From Uruburuella suis (GTDB lineage: Bacteria; Pseudomonadota; Gammaproteobacteria; Burkholderiales; Neisseriaceae): 42,923 bases of DNA. The first letter of the stretch is position 1, and every line of letters begins with the position of its first letter. The stretch covers positions 1 to 42,923 of the forward strand of contig NZ_SLXE01000024.1 of NCBI RefSeq assembly GCF_004341385.1, written 5' to 3'. The position numbers and the translations under genes are program-made. The notes beneath the pieces are model-generated. The model was not told the origin of the DNA. It saw only the letters and a program-made list of their open reading frames with translations, and did no database searches. Of this stretch, positions 24,952 to 33,399 are shown piece by piece.

Positions 24952-24954
24952 GTG

Positions 24955-24986
24955 AAAAAGGCCGTCTGAAAAGTTTCAGACGGCCT
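24955..24986 (-). terminator. rho terminator (uptake-sequence hairpin)
   Basis: AGGCCGTCTGAA (24959-24970) and TTCAGACGGCCT (24975-24986) with a 4-base loop. On the minus strand the stem is followed by TTTTT. It starts 9 bases after the rho stop and ends next to the annotated dgt start. Confidence 0.8.
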
Positions 24987-24995
24987 TGTGTTTGA

Positions 24996-26255
24996 TTATT
25001 TGCCGCGCATCAATTCAAAAAAGTCGTTGTTGTCTTTGGAATTTTTGAGCTTGCCCACCAAAAATTCGGTGGCCTCGATGTCGTCCATCGGGTGCAGGAA
25101 TTTGCGCAGCAGCCACATGCGCTGCAATTGGTCGTTGGGCACGAGCAATTCTTCGCGGCGGGTGCCGGATTTGTTGATGTTGATGGCGGGGAACACGCGT
25201 TTTTCGGCCAAGCGGCGGTCGAGGTGCAATTCCATATTGCCGGTGCCTTTGAATTCTTCGAAAATCACGTCGTCCATGCGGCTGCCGGTTTCCACCAGCG
25301 CAGTGGCGATGATGGTGAGCGAGCCGCCCTCTTCGATATTACGCGCGGCGCCGAAGAAGCGCTTCGGGCGGTGCAAGGCATTGGCATCCACGCCGCCGGT
25401 GAGGATTTTGCCTGATGCGGGCACCACGGTGTTGTAGGCGCGCGCCAGGCGGGTGATGGAATCGAGCAGAATCACCACGTCTTTTTTGTGCTCCACCATG
25501 CGCTTGGCTTTTTCAATCACCATTTCAGCCACTTGCACATGGCGCGTGGCCGGCTCGTCGAAAGTGGACGACACCACTTCGCCGCGCACGGAGCGGGTCA
25601 TTTCGGTCACTTCTTCCGGGCGCTCATCGATCAGAAGCACAATCAGCTCTACTTCGGGATTGTTGGCGGTGATGGCGTGGGCGATGTTTTGCAGCATCAC
25701 GGTTTTGCCGGATTTGGGCGGCGCCACCAGCAGGCCGCGCTGGCCCATGCCGATGGGCGACACCAAATCGATGGCGCGGCTGGTGATGTTTTCTTCGGCT
25801 TTGATGTCGCGCTCGAGCTTGAGCTGACGAGTGGGAAACAGCGGCGTGAGGTTTTCAAACAGAATTTTGTGTTTGCACACTTCGGGCGGATCGTCGTTGA
25901 TTTTATCGAGCCGCACCAGCGCGAAATAGCGCTCGTTGTCTTTAGGCACGCGCACGCTGCCTTCGATGGTGTCGCCGGTGTGCAGGTTAAAGCGGCGGAT
26001 TTGGTTGGGCGACACATAAATATCGTCGGGGCCGGCCAAATAAGAGGTGTCGGAGCTGCGCAAAAAGCCGAAGCCGTCGGGCAGAATTTCGAGCGTGCCC
26101 GAGCAGGTAAAGGCTTCGCCCTGCTTCATCATTTGGCGCACAATCGCAAAAACCAGGTCTTGCTTGCGCAGGCGGTTGGCATTTTCAATGCCGTGCTGTT
26201 CGGCCATTTCCAAAAGCTTGGAAATGTGCTGGGTTTGTAGTTCGGAAACGTGCAT
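24996..26255 (-). CDS. rho: Transcription termination factor Rho
   Basis: Hexameric RNA-dependent ATPase that ends transcription at Rho-dependent sites. The 419-residue product equals E. coli Rho in length. The primary RNA-binding domain includes GFGFLR (61-66). The ATPase domain has Walker A PPKSGKT (179-185), followed by LLIDERPEEVTEM and the Q- and R-loop region LLDSITRLARAYN. The ATG at 26255 (MHVSELQTQH) is chosen by family alignment; the upstream frame to 26489 covers a leader and is rejected. The ribosome site is weak. A consensus promoter lies about 150 bases upstream, leaving a 140-base leader as expected for autogenous control. Confidence 0.97.
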   Translation of the reverse strand: MHVSELQTQHISKLLEMAEQHGIENANRLRKQDLVFAIVRQMMKQGEAFTCSGTLEILPDGFGFLRSSDTSYLAGPDDIYVSPNQIRRFNLHTGDTIEGSVRVPKDNERYFALVRLDKINDDPPEVCKHKILFENLTPLFPTRQLKLERDIKAEENITSRAIDLVSPIGMGQRGLLVAPPKSGKTVMLQNIAHAITANNPEVELIVLLIDERPEEVTEMTRSVRGEVVSSTFDEPATRHVQVAEMVIEKAKRMVEHKKDVVILLDSITRLARAYNTVVPASGKILTGGVDANALHRPKRFFGAARNIEEGGSLTIIATALVETGSRMDDVIFEEFKGTGNMELHLDRRLAEKRVFPAININKSGTRREELLVPNDQLQRMWLLRKFLHPMDDIEATEFLVGKLKNSKDNNDFFELMRGK

Positions 26256-26402
26256 ATTTTTCAGTTTTATATATGTATGAGTTAGGCGCAGACGCGCAAA
26301 AAGGCCGTCTGATATTATCGGGAATCTGTTGTGGCGATGGAGCGGGATGTTACGGCAGATGATGCCGGCATATAAGAACGACAAAGTGCTTGTCAGGCGC
26401 TG

Positions 26403-26431
26403 ATTGTAGGCATTTGGCGCAGGATTGTCAA
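26403..26431 (-). promoter_or_regulatory. Consensus sigma-70 promoter of rho
   Basis: On the minus strand TTGACA (26431-26426) and TACAAT (26408-26403) have a 17-base spacer. The resulting leader, about 26396 to 26256, contains a half uptake sequence near 26302. Confidence 0.85.
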
Positions 26432-26472
26432 CTTTTTGGACAAGCGCTGCGATAAAGCCGCCTTCTGGAAAA

Positions 26473-26507
26473 AGGCCGTCTGAAAACAATCTGCTTTCAG
26501 ACGGCCT
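26473..26507 (-). terminator. glnS terminator (uptake-sequence hairpin)
   Basis: AGGCCGTCTGAA (26473-26484) and TTCAGACGGCCT (26496-26507) with an 11-base loop, 12 bases past the glnS stop. On the minus strand it ends in TTTTT. Confidence 0.8.
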
Positions 26508-26519
26508 TTGTTGACTGCG

Positions 26520-28205
26520 CTACTCTTTCGCCTGCCAAGTGTCTTTCAAAGTAACTGTGCGGTTAAACACGGTGTTGTCCGGCGTGTGGTCGTGGCGGTC
26601 GGTCACGAAATAGCCCAGGCGCTCAAATTGATAATGGCTTTCAGGCGCCAGTGCGGCGGCGGCAGGCTCCACCCACGCGCTGATTTCGGTGACCGATTCG
26701 GGGTTGAGAAAATCGGTAAACGGCAGGTATTCGCCATCGGCGCCGCGCACGGCATCGGGGCGGGCTTCGGTAAAGAGGCGCTCGTATTGGCGCACGGTGG
26801 CGGGCACGGCATGCTCGGCCGAGAGCCAGTGAATCACGCCTTTTACTTTGCGCCCTTCCGGCTTTTTGCCCAAGGTGTCGTGATCGATGCTGCATTTGAG
26901 CGACACCACGCGCCCATCTGCATCTTGCACCACTTCTTCGCATTTGATCACATAGCTGTAGCGCAGACGCACTTCGCCGCCGGGGGTGAGGCGCTGCCAG
27001 CCTTTGGGCGGATCGACGGCAAAATCGTCTGCTTCGATATAGATGGTTTTCGCAATCGGCACTTCGCGCTCGCCGAATTCGGGATGATGCGGGTGGTAAG
27101 GCGCGCTGCGGCTTTGCGTGAGCGCCTCATCATAATTCACCAATTCGACTTTAATCGGGTTGAGCACGGCCATCATGCGCGGGGCGGAATCTTCCAGCAC
27201 TTCGCGCACCGCACCTTCGAGCACGCTCATGTCCACCACGTTTTCGCTTTTGGAAATGCCCACGCGTTTGGCAAACAGGCGCAAGCCTTCGGGTGTGTAG
27301 CCGCGGCGGCGCATGCCGGAAATGGTGGGCAGGCGCGGGTCGTCCCAGCCTTTCACATGGCCTTCGCTCACCAATTGGTTGAGCTTGCGTTTGGAGGTGA
27401 TGGAATAAAGCAGCTCCAGCCGCGAAAATTCGTATTGGCGCGGGTGGTTGTCGATGGGGATGTTGTCGAGCACCCAGTCATACAGCGGGCGGTGCGCTTC
27501 AAATTCGAGCGTGCACAGCGAATGGGTGATGTGTTCGATGGCATCGGAAATGGCGTGGGTGTAGTCATACATCGGGTAGATGCACCATTTGTCGCCGGTG
27601 TTGTGGTGATGCACGCGGCGGATGCGGTAAATCACCGGGTCGCGCATATTGATGTTGCCCGAGGCCATGTCGATTTTCAGGCGCAGGGTTTTGCTGCCGT
27701 CGGGAAATTCGCCGGCTTTCATGCGCATAAATAAATCGAGGTTTTCTTCGATGCTGCGCTCGCGATAAGGGCTGTTTTTGCCGGGCTCGGTGAGCGTGCC
27801 GCGGTATTCGCGCATTTCTTCGGCGTTTAAATCGTCCACATAAGCTTTACCGTCTTGAATCAGGCCCACGGCATAATCAAACAATTGGTCGAAATAATTC
27901 GATGCAAAACGCGGCTCGCCCAGCCATTCAAAGCCCAACCATTGCACGTCTTCTTTAATCGCACGCACATATTCGTCGGATTCTTTTTCGGGATTGGTGT
28001 CGTCGAAGCGCAAATTGCACACGCCGTCATAAGCATAAGCAAGGCCGAAATTGAGGCAGATGGATTTGGCGTGGCCGATGTGCAGATAGCCGTTGGGCTC
28101 GGGCGGAAAGCGGGTGTGGATGCTGCTGTGTTTGCCGCTGGCGAGGTCTTCGTCAATCACGTTGCGGATAAAGTGATTGTCGGCAAATTGTTCTTTGTTC
28201 ATCAT
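26520..28205 (-). CDS. glnS: Glutaminyl-tRNA synthetase
   Basis: Charges tRNA-Gln with glutamine. The 561-residue class I synthetase has PPEPNGYLHIGHAKSICLNF with HIGH at 42-45, and the KMSKS-equivalent ITSKRKLN. It also has the GlnRS-specific YRIRRVHHHNTGDKWCIYPM and WDDPRLPTISGMRRRGYT blocks and the two C-terminal beta-barrel anticodon-binding domains, which place it in GlnRS rather than GluRS. Two ATGs are adjacent (28205 and 28202); neither has a clear ribosome site. Its presence implies direct glutaminylation of tRNA-Gln. Confidence 0.97.
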   Translation of the reverse strand: MMNKEQFADNHFIRNVIDEDLASGKHSSIHTRFPPEPNGYLHIGHAKSICLNFGLAYAYDGVCNLRFDDTNPEKESDEYVRAIKEDVQWLGFEWLGEPRFASNYFDQLFDYAVGLIQDGKAYVDDLNAEEMREYRGTLTEPGKNSPYRERSIEENLDLFMRMKAGEFPDGSKTLRLKIDMASGNINMRDPVIYRIRRVHHHNTGDKWCIYPMYDYTHAISDAIEHITHSLCTLEFEAHRPLYDWVLDNIPIDNHPRQYEFSRLELLYSITSKRKLNQLVSEGHVKGWDDPRLPTISGMRRRGYTPEGLRLFAKRVGISKSENVVDMSVLEGAVREVLEDSAPRMMAVLNPIKVELVNYDEALTQSRSAPYHPHHPEFGEREVPIAKTIYIEADDFAVDPPKGWQRLTPGGEVRLRYSYVIKCEEVVQDADGRVVSLKCSIDHDTLGKKPEGRKVKGVIHWLSAEHAVPATVRQYERLFTEARPDAVRGADGEYLPFTDFLNPESVTEISAWVEPAAAALAPESHYQFERLGYFVTDRHDHTPDNTVFNRTVTLKDTWQAKE

Positions 28206-28540
28206 AATAAATGCGGGCCGTGTGGAAAGATTGGTGTTTCAGCGGGCTGATGGTGCAGGCCGTCTGAAAAAGAGAAAGCAAGATATGGTGTATTGTACCT
28301 GAAAATTCAAGTGCCGTTTCAGACGGCCTCTAAGAGCCTGTTTACACGCTTTTATTGTGCCGGTTTTATACCAATTCAAAAAAATAACCTTACAAAATAA
28401 AAGCAGTTCGACAGCACCATCTGCGTAGGTCGGATTCTTGAATCCGACGTTTGGCCATCGGCCAAAGCGGTGGCGTGCCTTGCTCTGCAAACACAGAGGC
28501 CGTCTGAACGATTCAGACGGCCCGGCTTTATCCGGCGTGC
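28206..28540. other. Intergenic region with uptake sequences and a repeat fragment
   Basis: Holds a widely spaced uptake-sequence pair (28257-28268 and 28318-28329), a truncated family A-prime element (28368 to about 28490: ATACCAATTC, then the GTAGGTCGGATTC palindrome) and an uptake-sequence hairpin at 28497-28522 that probably ends the binding-protein gene on the minus strand. No gene is seen. Confidence 0.65.
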
Positions 28541-29362
28541 TTATTTGCTCTCGCCCGATGCGGCTTTTTGTTGCGCACCACCAAACCATTTATCATAAAT
28601 TTTCTGGTAAGTGCCATCGGCTTTGATGGCGGCAATGCCGGCGTTGATTTTAGACAGCAATTCATCGCTGCGGCCTTTTTTCACGGCAAAGCCGTAGTAT
28701 TCTTTTTCAAAAGCCGGGTCGCTGATGGTGTTGAGCTTCACACCAGGGTTGTTATTGACAAAGTTTTGAATCACACCGTTGTCGCCCACGGAAGCGTCCA
28801 CGCCGCCGGTGAGCAGCTCTTTAAGCGCCAAGGGCATGGTGTCGAAGCGCTTGATGTTGGCGCTGGTGCCGCCCTGCTGCTTTTGCAGCACCAAATCGCC
28901 CGTAGTGCCGGTTTGCACGGAGGCGGTGTGGTTTTTCAAATCGGCGAATGATTGGATGCCGCTGCCTTTTTCGCCGGTAACAATCAATTGCGATGCTTCA
29001 AAATAGGGGTCGGAAAAATCCATCTGCCCTTTGCGCTCATCGGTGATGGTGACGCTGGAGGACACAATATCGCTGTCGCCCTTGCCCAGCGTGGCGAAAA
29101 TGCCTTCCCACGGCGTGTTGGCAAAGTTGAATTTAATGCCTTGGTTGGCGGCAATCGCCTCTAAAATATCTTTGGAAAAGCCCACCACCTGATTATCGTC
29201 GAGGTATTCAAACGGCGCATAAGTGGCATCGGTGGCCACCACATAGGCTTTTTCGGCAGCCGGCGCAGAGGCGGCCGCTTGGCTGCTGTCGCTTTTGGAG
29301 CAAGCGCCCAGCATCAGGGCGGCGGCAATGGCGGCAGCCAACACGGTGGTTTTCTTCAACAT
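28541..29362 (-). CDS. Polar amino acid ABC transporter substrate-binding lipoprotein
   Basis: Periplasm-facing binding protein for an amino acid (basic, or cystine/glutamine type). The 273-residue product has a signal peptide with lipobox LGAC (Cys21) and an Ala/Ser-rich linker. The bacterial family 3 solute-binding fold follows: ATDATYAPFEYLDDNQVVGF, DIVSSSVTITDERKGQMDFS, PYFEASQLIV and the C-terminal GTYQKIYDKWFG. The ATG at 29362 has AAGGAAA 7 bases upstream. No permease or ATPase gene adjoins it, so partners must be encoded elsewhere. Ligand cannot be fixed from sequence. Confidence 0.88.
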   Translation of the reverse strand: MLKKTTVLAAAIAAALMLGACSKSDSSQAAASAPAAEKAYVVATDATYAPFEYLDDNQVVGFSKDILEAIAANQGIKFNFANTPWEGIFATLGKGDSDIVSSSVTITDERKGQMDFSDPYFEASQLIVTGEKGSGIQSFADLKNHTASVQTGTTGDLVLQKQQGGTSANIKRFDTMPLALKELLTGGVDASVGDNGVIQNFVNNNPGVKLNTISDPAFEKEYYGFAVKKGRSDELLSKINAGIAAIKADGTYQKIYDKWFGGAQQKAASGESK

Positions 29363-29409
29363 ACAGGTTTCCTTTAATATAGTTAGCTTGTGTAAATTAC
29401 ATTTACCGA

Positions 29410-29452
29410 ATCATACACAAGTTCAGCCGCAAGCAGCAAAATTGTTAACAAT
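29410..29452 (-). promoter_or_regulatory. Promoter and palindrome upstream of the amino-acid-binding protein
   Basis: On the minus strand TTGCTG (29439-29434) and TATGAT (29415-29410) are 18 bases apart. The perfect 12-base palindrome ATTGTTAACAAT (29441-29452) sits just ahead of the -35, the position of an activator or repressor site. Confidence 0.5.
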
Positions 29453-29535
29453 AGCGTTTTTCGTGCCGACCATGCTTTTTCGGCGGCACAATATTTTTCA
29501 TTGCTAAAATAATTTAAAACTTACGCAAACGAATC

Positions 29536-29568
29536 AGGCCGTCTGAAACATAATCTTTCAGACGGCCT
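29536..29568 (-). terminator. Uptake-sequence hairpin after ubiE
   Basis: AGGCCGTCTGAA (29536-29547) and TTCAGACGGCCT (29557-29568), 16 bases past the ubiE stop on the minus strand. No clear T tract. Confidence 0.6.
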
Positions 29569-29583
29569 GCAAGCAAATGGCAT

Positions 29584-30321
29584 TTAAAATTTCACGCCTT
29601 TATGCAGCGCCACCACGCCGGCGCTCATATTGTGGTAATCCACGCTATCGAAGCCGGCATCGAGCATCATTTGCTTGAGCGTTTCCTGATCCGGATGCAT
29701 GCGGATGGATTCGGCCAGATATTGATAGCTGTCGGCATCTTTGGCGATAAATTTGCCCATCAGCGGTAGCAGTTTAAACGAATACACATCGTAAACCGGT
29801 GCCAAAGGCTTGAACACTTTGGAAAATTCGAGCACCAGCAAAGTGCCGCCGGGCTTGAGCACGCGATACATTTCCTTGAGCGCCGCCTCTTTGTGGGTCA
29901 TGTTGCGCAGGCCGAAAGCCACGGAAACAAGGTTGAAATAATTATCGGGAAAGGGCAGCTTTTCAGCATCGGCCAGCGACACCGGCAAAATCACGCCTTC
30001 GTTGAGCAGGCGGTCGCGCCCTACGCCGAGCATGGAAGAATTGATGTCGGTGAGCCACACCTCGCCGGTTTTGCCCACCCGCCGGGCCCAGCCGCGCGAC
30101 AAATCGCCGGTGCCGCCGGCAATATCGAGCACTTTATCGCCCTTATTCAGGCGTGCGGTGTTGATGGTGAAATGTTTCCACACGCGGTGCAGGCCGCCGG
30201 ACATCACATCGTTCATGATGTCATAATTTTTCGCCACCGAGTGGAACACCTCGGCCACTTTGCCGGCTTTTTCTTGTTCATCAACGGTTTGATAGCCGAA
30301 ATGGGTTTTATTGTCGCTCAT
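29584..30321 (-). CDS. ubiE: Ubiquinone/menaquinone C-methyltransferase
   Basis: SAM-dependent methylation of the quinone ring in ubiquinone (and menaquinone) synthesis. The 245-residue protein matches UbiE length. It shows KVAEVFHSVAKNYDIMNDVMS, SAM motif I VLDIAGGTGDLSRGW, FGLRNMTHKEAALKEMYRVL and the post-III motif GGTLLVLEFSKV. The ATG at 30321 (MSDNKTHFG) is favoured by AGGA 8 bases upstream; the longer frame overlaps the DUF971 gene and is rejected. It is the last gene of a four-gene minus-strand unit, 22 bases after the DUF971 stop. Confidence 0.96.
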   Translation of the reverse strand: MSDNKTHFGYQTVDEQEKAGKVAEVFHSVAKNYDIMNDVMSGGLHRVWKHFTINTARLNKGDKVLDIAGGTGDLSRGWARRVGKTGEVWLTDINSSMLGVGRDRLLNEGVILPVSLADAEKLPFPDNYFNLVSVAFGLRNMTHKEAALKEMYRVLKPGGTLLVLEFSKVFKPLAPVYDVYSFKLLPLMGKFIAKDADSYQYLAESIRMHPDQETLKQMMLDAGFDSVDYHNMSAGVVALHKGVKF

Positions 30322-30343
30322 GTTTTTTTCCTGAAAACAGCAT

Positions 30344-30760
30344 TTAATGTTTGCCGCAACCGCCGGTGCCGCAGCCGCTTTTGGCCGGCACGGCATCTTG
30401 CGGCGAAGCGGTGCGCGATGCGCCGGCCGCCTCGATTTTGCGCAGATAATCGGCCCACATTGTATCGTATCCGTGCGCCAGATTATATAAATAGTCCCAA
30501 TCATAAAGGCCGCTGTCGTGGCCGTCTGAAAAGATGATTTTCAAGGCATATTGCCCCACCGGCTCGAGGCCGGCAATGGTGACGCCCGCTTTGCCGGTTT
30601 GCAGCGTTTCCTGCCCCGGCGCATGGCCGCGCACTTCGGCGCTGGGCGAATACACGCGCAAAAATTCGGCCGGCAGCGATTGGGCCGCGCCGCCATACAC
30701 CAGCGTGAGCGCCGCGCGGCCTTGTTGCAGGCGGATTTCTTCAGGCATATCGTGTTTCAT
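30344..30760 (-). CDS. DUF971 domain protein
   Basis: The 138-residue protein carries the DUF971 fold, also found at the N-terminus of gamma-butyrobetaine hydroxylase; a stand-alone function is not established. Seen: PEEIRLQQGRAALTLVYGG, then LPAEFLRVYSPSAEVRGH and the diagnostic GLYDWDYLYNLAHGYDTMW. The C-terminus ends in a small Cys/Gly motif SGCGTGGCGKH that could bind metal. The ATG at 30760 has AGGAG 8 bases upstream and overlaps the stop of the SMR gene by one base (TGATG). An uptake-like sequence (TGGCCGTCTGAA on the plus strand) lies inside the coding region near 30522. Confidence 0.85.
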   Translation of the reverse strand: MKHDMPEEIRLQQGRAALTLVYGGAAQSLPAEFLRVYSPSAEVRGHAPGQETLQTGKAGVTIAGLEPVGQYALKIIFSDGHDSGLYDWDYLYNLAHGYDTMWADYLRKIEAAGASRTASPQDAVPAKSGCGTGGCGKH

Positions 30761-31092
30761 CAATGGGCTCCTGATTGGGAAAACAGATTAATCACCAACA
30801 CACCGGCGATAATCAGCGCAATGCCTGCCATCGCGGCCGCATCGAGCTTTTGGTTCATAAAAAACCAGCCGATAAGCGAAATGCCGATAATGCCCACGCC
30901 CGACCACAAAGCATAAGCAATGCCCACCGGCAGGCTGCGCAAAATCAGCGAAAGCAGGTAAAACGAAAAGCTGTAGCAAACCAGCGCGCCGATGGCCGGC
31001 AGCAGACGGCTGAAGCCGTCGCTCACTTTTAAAAGGCTGGTGCCGCAAATTTCCAGCATAATCGCCAGCACCAACAACAACCAAATCTTCAT
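30760..31092 (-). CDS. Small multidrug resistance (EmrE/SugE-type) transporter
   Basis: Proton-coupled exporter of small cationic compounds or guanidinium. It has exactly 110 residues, the EmrE length, with four helices. The essential Glu14 lies in IMLEICGTSLLKVSDGFS. The GIAYALWSGVGIIG block in helix 3, with the substrate-site Tyr/Trp, favours the EmrE-like rather than SugE subgroup. The ATG at 31092 overlaps the stop of the upstream gene by four bases (ATGA). Its tight packing with ubiE suggests co-expression; the functional link is unknown. Confidence 0.88.
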   Translation of the reverse strand: MKIWLLLVLAIMLEICGTSLLKVSDGFSRLLPAIGALVCYSFSFYLLSLILRSLPVGIAYALWSGVGIIGISLIGWFFMNQKLDAAAMAGIALIIAGVLVINLFSQSGAH

Positions 31093-31322
31093 TGCCCCAA
31101 CCTTTTGCGCAGCCAAGCCACGCGCACACTGAAAGCCCCGCCCAGCAAAGCAAACGCCACCAGCACATATAAAATAATGCGCACCGCCCACACCTGCTGC
31201 GCACCGCTCAAGCCCCAAGGCAGCAGCATCACCAGCACAAACAGCACAAAAGCCAGCATCATCAAGGCGATAAACACAAAAGCCATGCGGGTAGCAAATT
31301 TTATTTTAGCGTTGGCACTCAT
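31089..31322 (-). CDS. Small two-helix membrane protein
   Basis: Unrecognised. The 77-residue protein has a basic N-terminus (MSANAKIKFATRM), two hydrophobic segments (about 14-35 and 45-66) and a basic end RKRLGQ. Its stop overlaps the SMR start (ATGA), so it heads the unit 2-TM protein, SMR transporter, DUF971, ubiE. It could be an accessory subunit for the transporter, but this is only inference. The ribosome site is weak. Confidence 0.65.
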   Translation of the reverse strand: MSANAKIKFATRMAFVFIALMMLAFVLFVLVMLLPWGLSGAQQVWAVRIILYVLVAFALLGGAFSVRVAWLRKRLGQ

Positions 31323-31376
31323 GGCAGCAGCCCGAAATAAAACCGCATTGTAACAGAAATCGCGTTTCAGACGGCC

Positions 31377-32300
31377 TCAATGCCACAGCAGCAACACCAG
31401 CGAAATCGAGAAAAAAGAAGCGATGGTGGTTACCAGCATCGCCGCCGCCGTGCGCTGCTCAAAGCCGTATTGGCGGCCAAACAAAGGATACATGCTCGCC
31501 ATCGGCACGCTGGCCAAAAGCGCGCCGGCAAACACCGTGTCATGATCGGCGCCGAAAAGCCACAAGCAACCCACCACCAGCGCCGGAAACAGCAGCAATT
31601 TGCCCGCCACAATCACGCTGATATCGGCCATGCCGCCGCGGATGCGCAAGCCGTAAAGGCCGCCGCCGATCACAAACAGCGCCAGCGGCGAAGCCGCCGA
31701 AGCCAGCATCGCCGCCACTTTTTCCGCCACCGCCGGCACCGGAATCCGGCACAGGGCAAACACCAGCGCCAACAGCAGCGAGCCGATAATCGGGTTTTTC
31801 AGCAGATTTTTCACCACCCGCCAAAGCGTGGTGCTGATTTTACCGCTGCCGCCCCGGGCCACATCAATCAAAATAAACATCAGCGGCAGCACCAAAATAT
31901 TTTCCAGCAGCGCATTCATCGCCAAATAGCCGCCCGCCTGCGGCCCTATCACCATCGCCAAGAGCGGGTAGCCGATAAAGCCCGTGTTCGACATGCCGGT
32001 GGCCAGGCCGTTGAGCGCCGAGAGCGTGGCATCCTGGCCGCGGCGGCGGCTCAAGCCCCAGCCCGCAAAAAATGCCAGCAGCGAAGCGAGCCCGTAGCCA
32101 TAAAGATAATTCAAATTGATTACATCGCTCAGCGGCCGTGTGGTGATGGCGTGAAACACCAACATGGGCAGGCCGATGCGGATCACAAATTTGCCGATGC
32201 CCGCCAATTGCACTTCGGTGAAAAAATCAAAGCGCACCGAAAAATAGCCCATCGCCATAATGATGAAAATCGGCATGGTAATCGTTAAAATGGCAAGCAT
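31377..32300 (-). CDS. AEC family permease (auxin efflux carrier type)
   Basis: Inner-membrane carrier; relatives include malate/malonate permeases such as MdcF. The 307-residue protein has about ten helices in two halves. The family pattern is FVIRIGLPMLVFHAI in the first half, GMSNTGFIGYPLLAMVIG and NALLENILVLPLMF before the break, and LASAASPLALFVIGGGLYG in the second half. Substrate unknown. The stop codon overlaps the end of an uptake sequence (31366-31377). It is divergent from nadE. Confidence 0.85.
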   Translation of the reverse strand: MLAILTITMPIFIIMAMGYFSVRFDFFTEVQLAGIGKFVIRIGLPMLVFHAITTRPLSDVINLNYLYGYGLASLLAFFAGWGLSRRRGQDATLSALNGLATGMSNTGFIGYPLLAMVIGPQAGGYLAMNALLENILVLPLMFILIDVARGGSGKISTTLWRVVKNLLKNPIIGSLLLALVFALCRIPVPAVAEKVAAMLASAASPLALFVIGGGLYGLRIRGGMADISVIVAGKLLLFPALVVGCLWLFGADHDTVFAGALLASVPMASMYPLFGRQYGFEQRTAAAMLVTTIASFFSISLVLLLWH

Positions 32301-32469
32301 AAAACACTCGGGGCAAAGGCCGTCTGAAAAAACGTTAATATTTTAAACCTTAACCGGCGCCCTGTCGCCCTGTTTGCCGCCAAAATCGCCGCGCCGCCTT
32401 TCAGACGGCCTCAAATCGCGCTATATTAATGTTTTACCGCCCTCTTCAAGCCTGCCGAAAGGAAACTTC

Positions 32470-33261
32470 ATGCAAACCCAAGCCGTGATCGAACACATTA
32501 CCCAATGGTTGAAAAGCTATGCCGAGGGCGCGCGCGCCAAAGGCTTTGTGGTGGGCGTGTCCGGCGGCATCGATTCGGCGGTGGTGTCGGCTCTGGCCGC
32601 CCGCACCGGCCTGAACACCCTGCTTTTGGAAATGCCCATCCGCCAAAAAGCCGACCAAATCGACCGCGCACAGCTGCATATCGAAAACCTGCAACAGCGC
32701 TTTGCCAACGTGTCCGGCCTGCGCGTGGATTTAACCCCCACGTTTGAGCAATTTGCCGCCACAGTTGATGTAAACGAAGCCGATTTCACCGCCAAACAGC
32801 TGGCGCTGGCCAACGCGCGCTCGCGCCTGCGCATGGTCACACTTTATTACTACGGCCAAATCAACGGCCTTTTGGTGACTGGCACCGGCAACAAAGTGGA
32901 AGATTTCGGCGTGGGCTTTTTCACCAAATACGGCGACGGCGGCGTGGACATCAGCCCGATTGCCGGCCTGCTCAAAACGCAGATCTACACCCTGGCCGAA
33001 GCGCTTGATGTAAGCGAATCCATCCGCCAAGCCACGCCCACCGACGGCCTGTGGGACACCGAGCGCACCGACGAGCAGCAAATGGGCGCAAGCTACCCCG
33101 AATTGGAATGGGCGATGAGCGTGTATGGCAAAGCGCCGCCCGAAGCGTTCAGCGGCCGTGAGCGTGAAGTGCTGGAAATCTACACCCGCCTGCACCGCGC
33201 CATGCAGCATAAGGTTAACCCGATTCCGGTGTGTGAAATTCCGCCGCATTTGCTCGCTTAG
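32470..33261 (+). CDS. nadE: NH3-dependent NAD+ synthetase
   Basis: Amidates nicotinic acid adenine dinucleotide to NAD+. The 263-residue product is the short form without a glutaminase domain, so it should use ammonia. It has the PP-loop VSGGIDSAVVSAL (SGGIDS at 31-36), TGTGNKVEDFGVGFFTKYGD (metal and NAD site), and the PTDGLW block near the C-terminus. The ATG at 32470 has AAGGAA 6 bases upstream; the longer upstream frame crosses an uptake sequence. It is divergent from the AEC permease, with two uptake sequences in the shared 169-base gap. Confidence 0.95.
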   Translation: MQTQAVIEHITQWLKSYAEGARAKGFVVGVSGGIDSAVVSALAARTGLNTLLLEMPIRQKADQIDRAQLHIENLQQRFANVSGLRVDLTPTFEQFAATVDVNEADFTAKQLALANARSRLRMVTLYYYGQINGLLVTGTGNKVEDFGVGFFTKYGDGGVDISPIAGLLKTQIYTLAEALDVSESIRQATPTDGLWDTERTDEQQMGASYPELEWAMSVYGKAPPEAFSGREREVLEIYTRLHRAMQHKVNPIPVCEIPPHLLA

Positions 33262-33296
33262 GTTTTGTTGTGCTTAATGGCGGCTTTAAATGACCA

Positions 33297-33329
33297 AGGC
33301 CGTCTGAATATAAAAGTTTCAGACGGCCT
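33297..33329 (+). terminator. Uptake-sequence hairpin after nadE
   Basis: AGGCCGTCTGAA (33297-33308) and TTCAGACGGCCT (33318-33329), followed by GTTTGTTTTGG, 35 bases after the stop. Confidence 0.65.
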
Positions 33330-33399
33330 GTTTGTTTTGGGTTGAGGCAGCGCTGGTAGCGCGGGCTTTGCCCACGAAATCCAACAAAGTGAACAAATA

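Noticed and set aside
26508..27734. Plus-strand frame of 408 codons opposite glnS
   Set aside because: Antisense of a confident synthetase gene; composition is typical of shadow frames.
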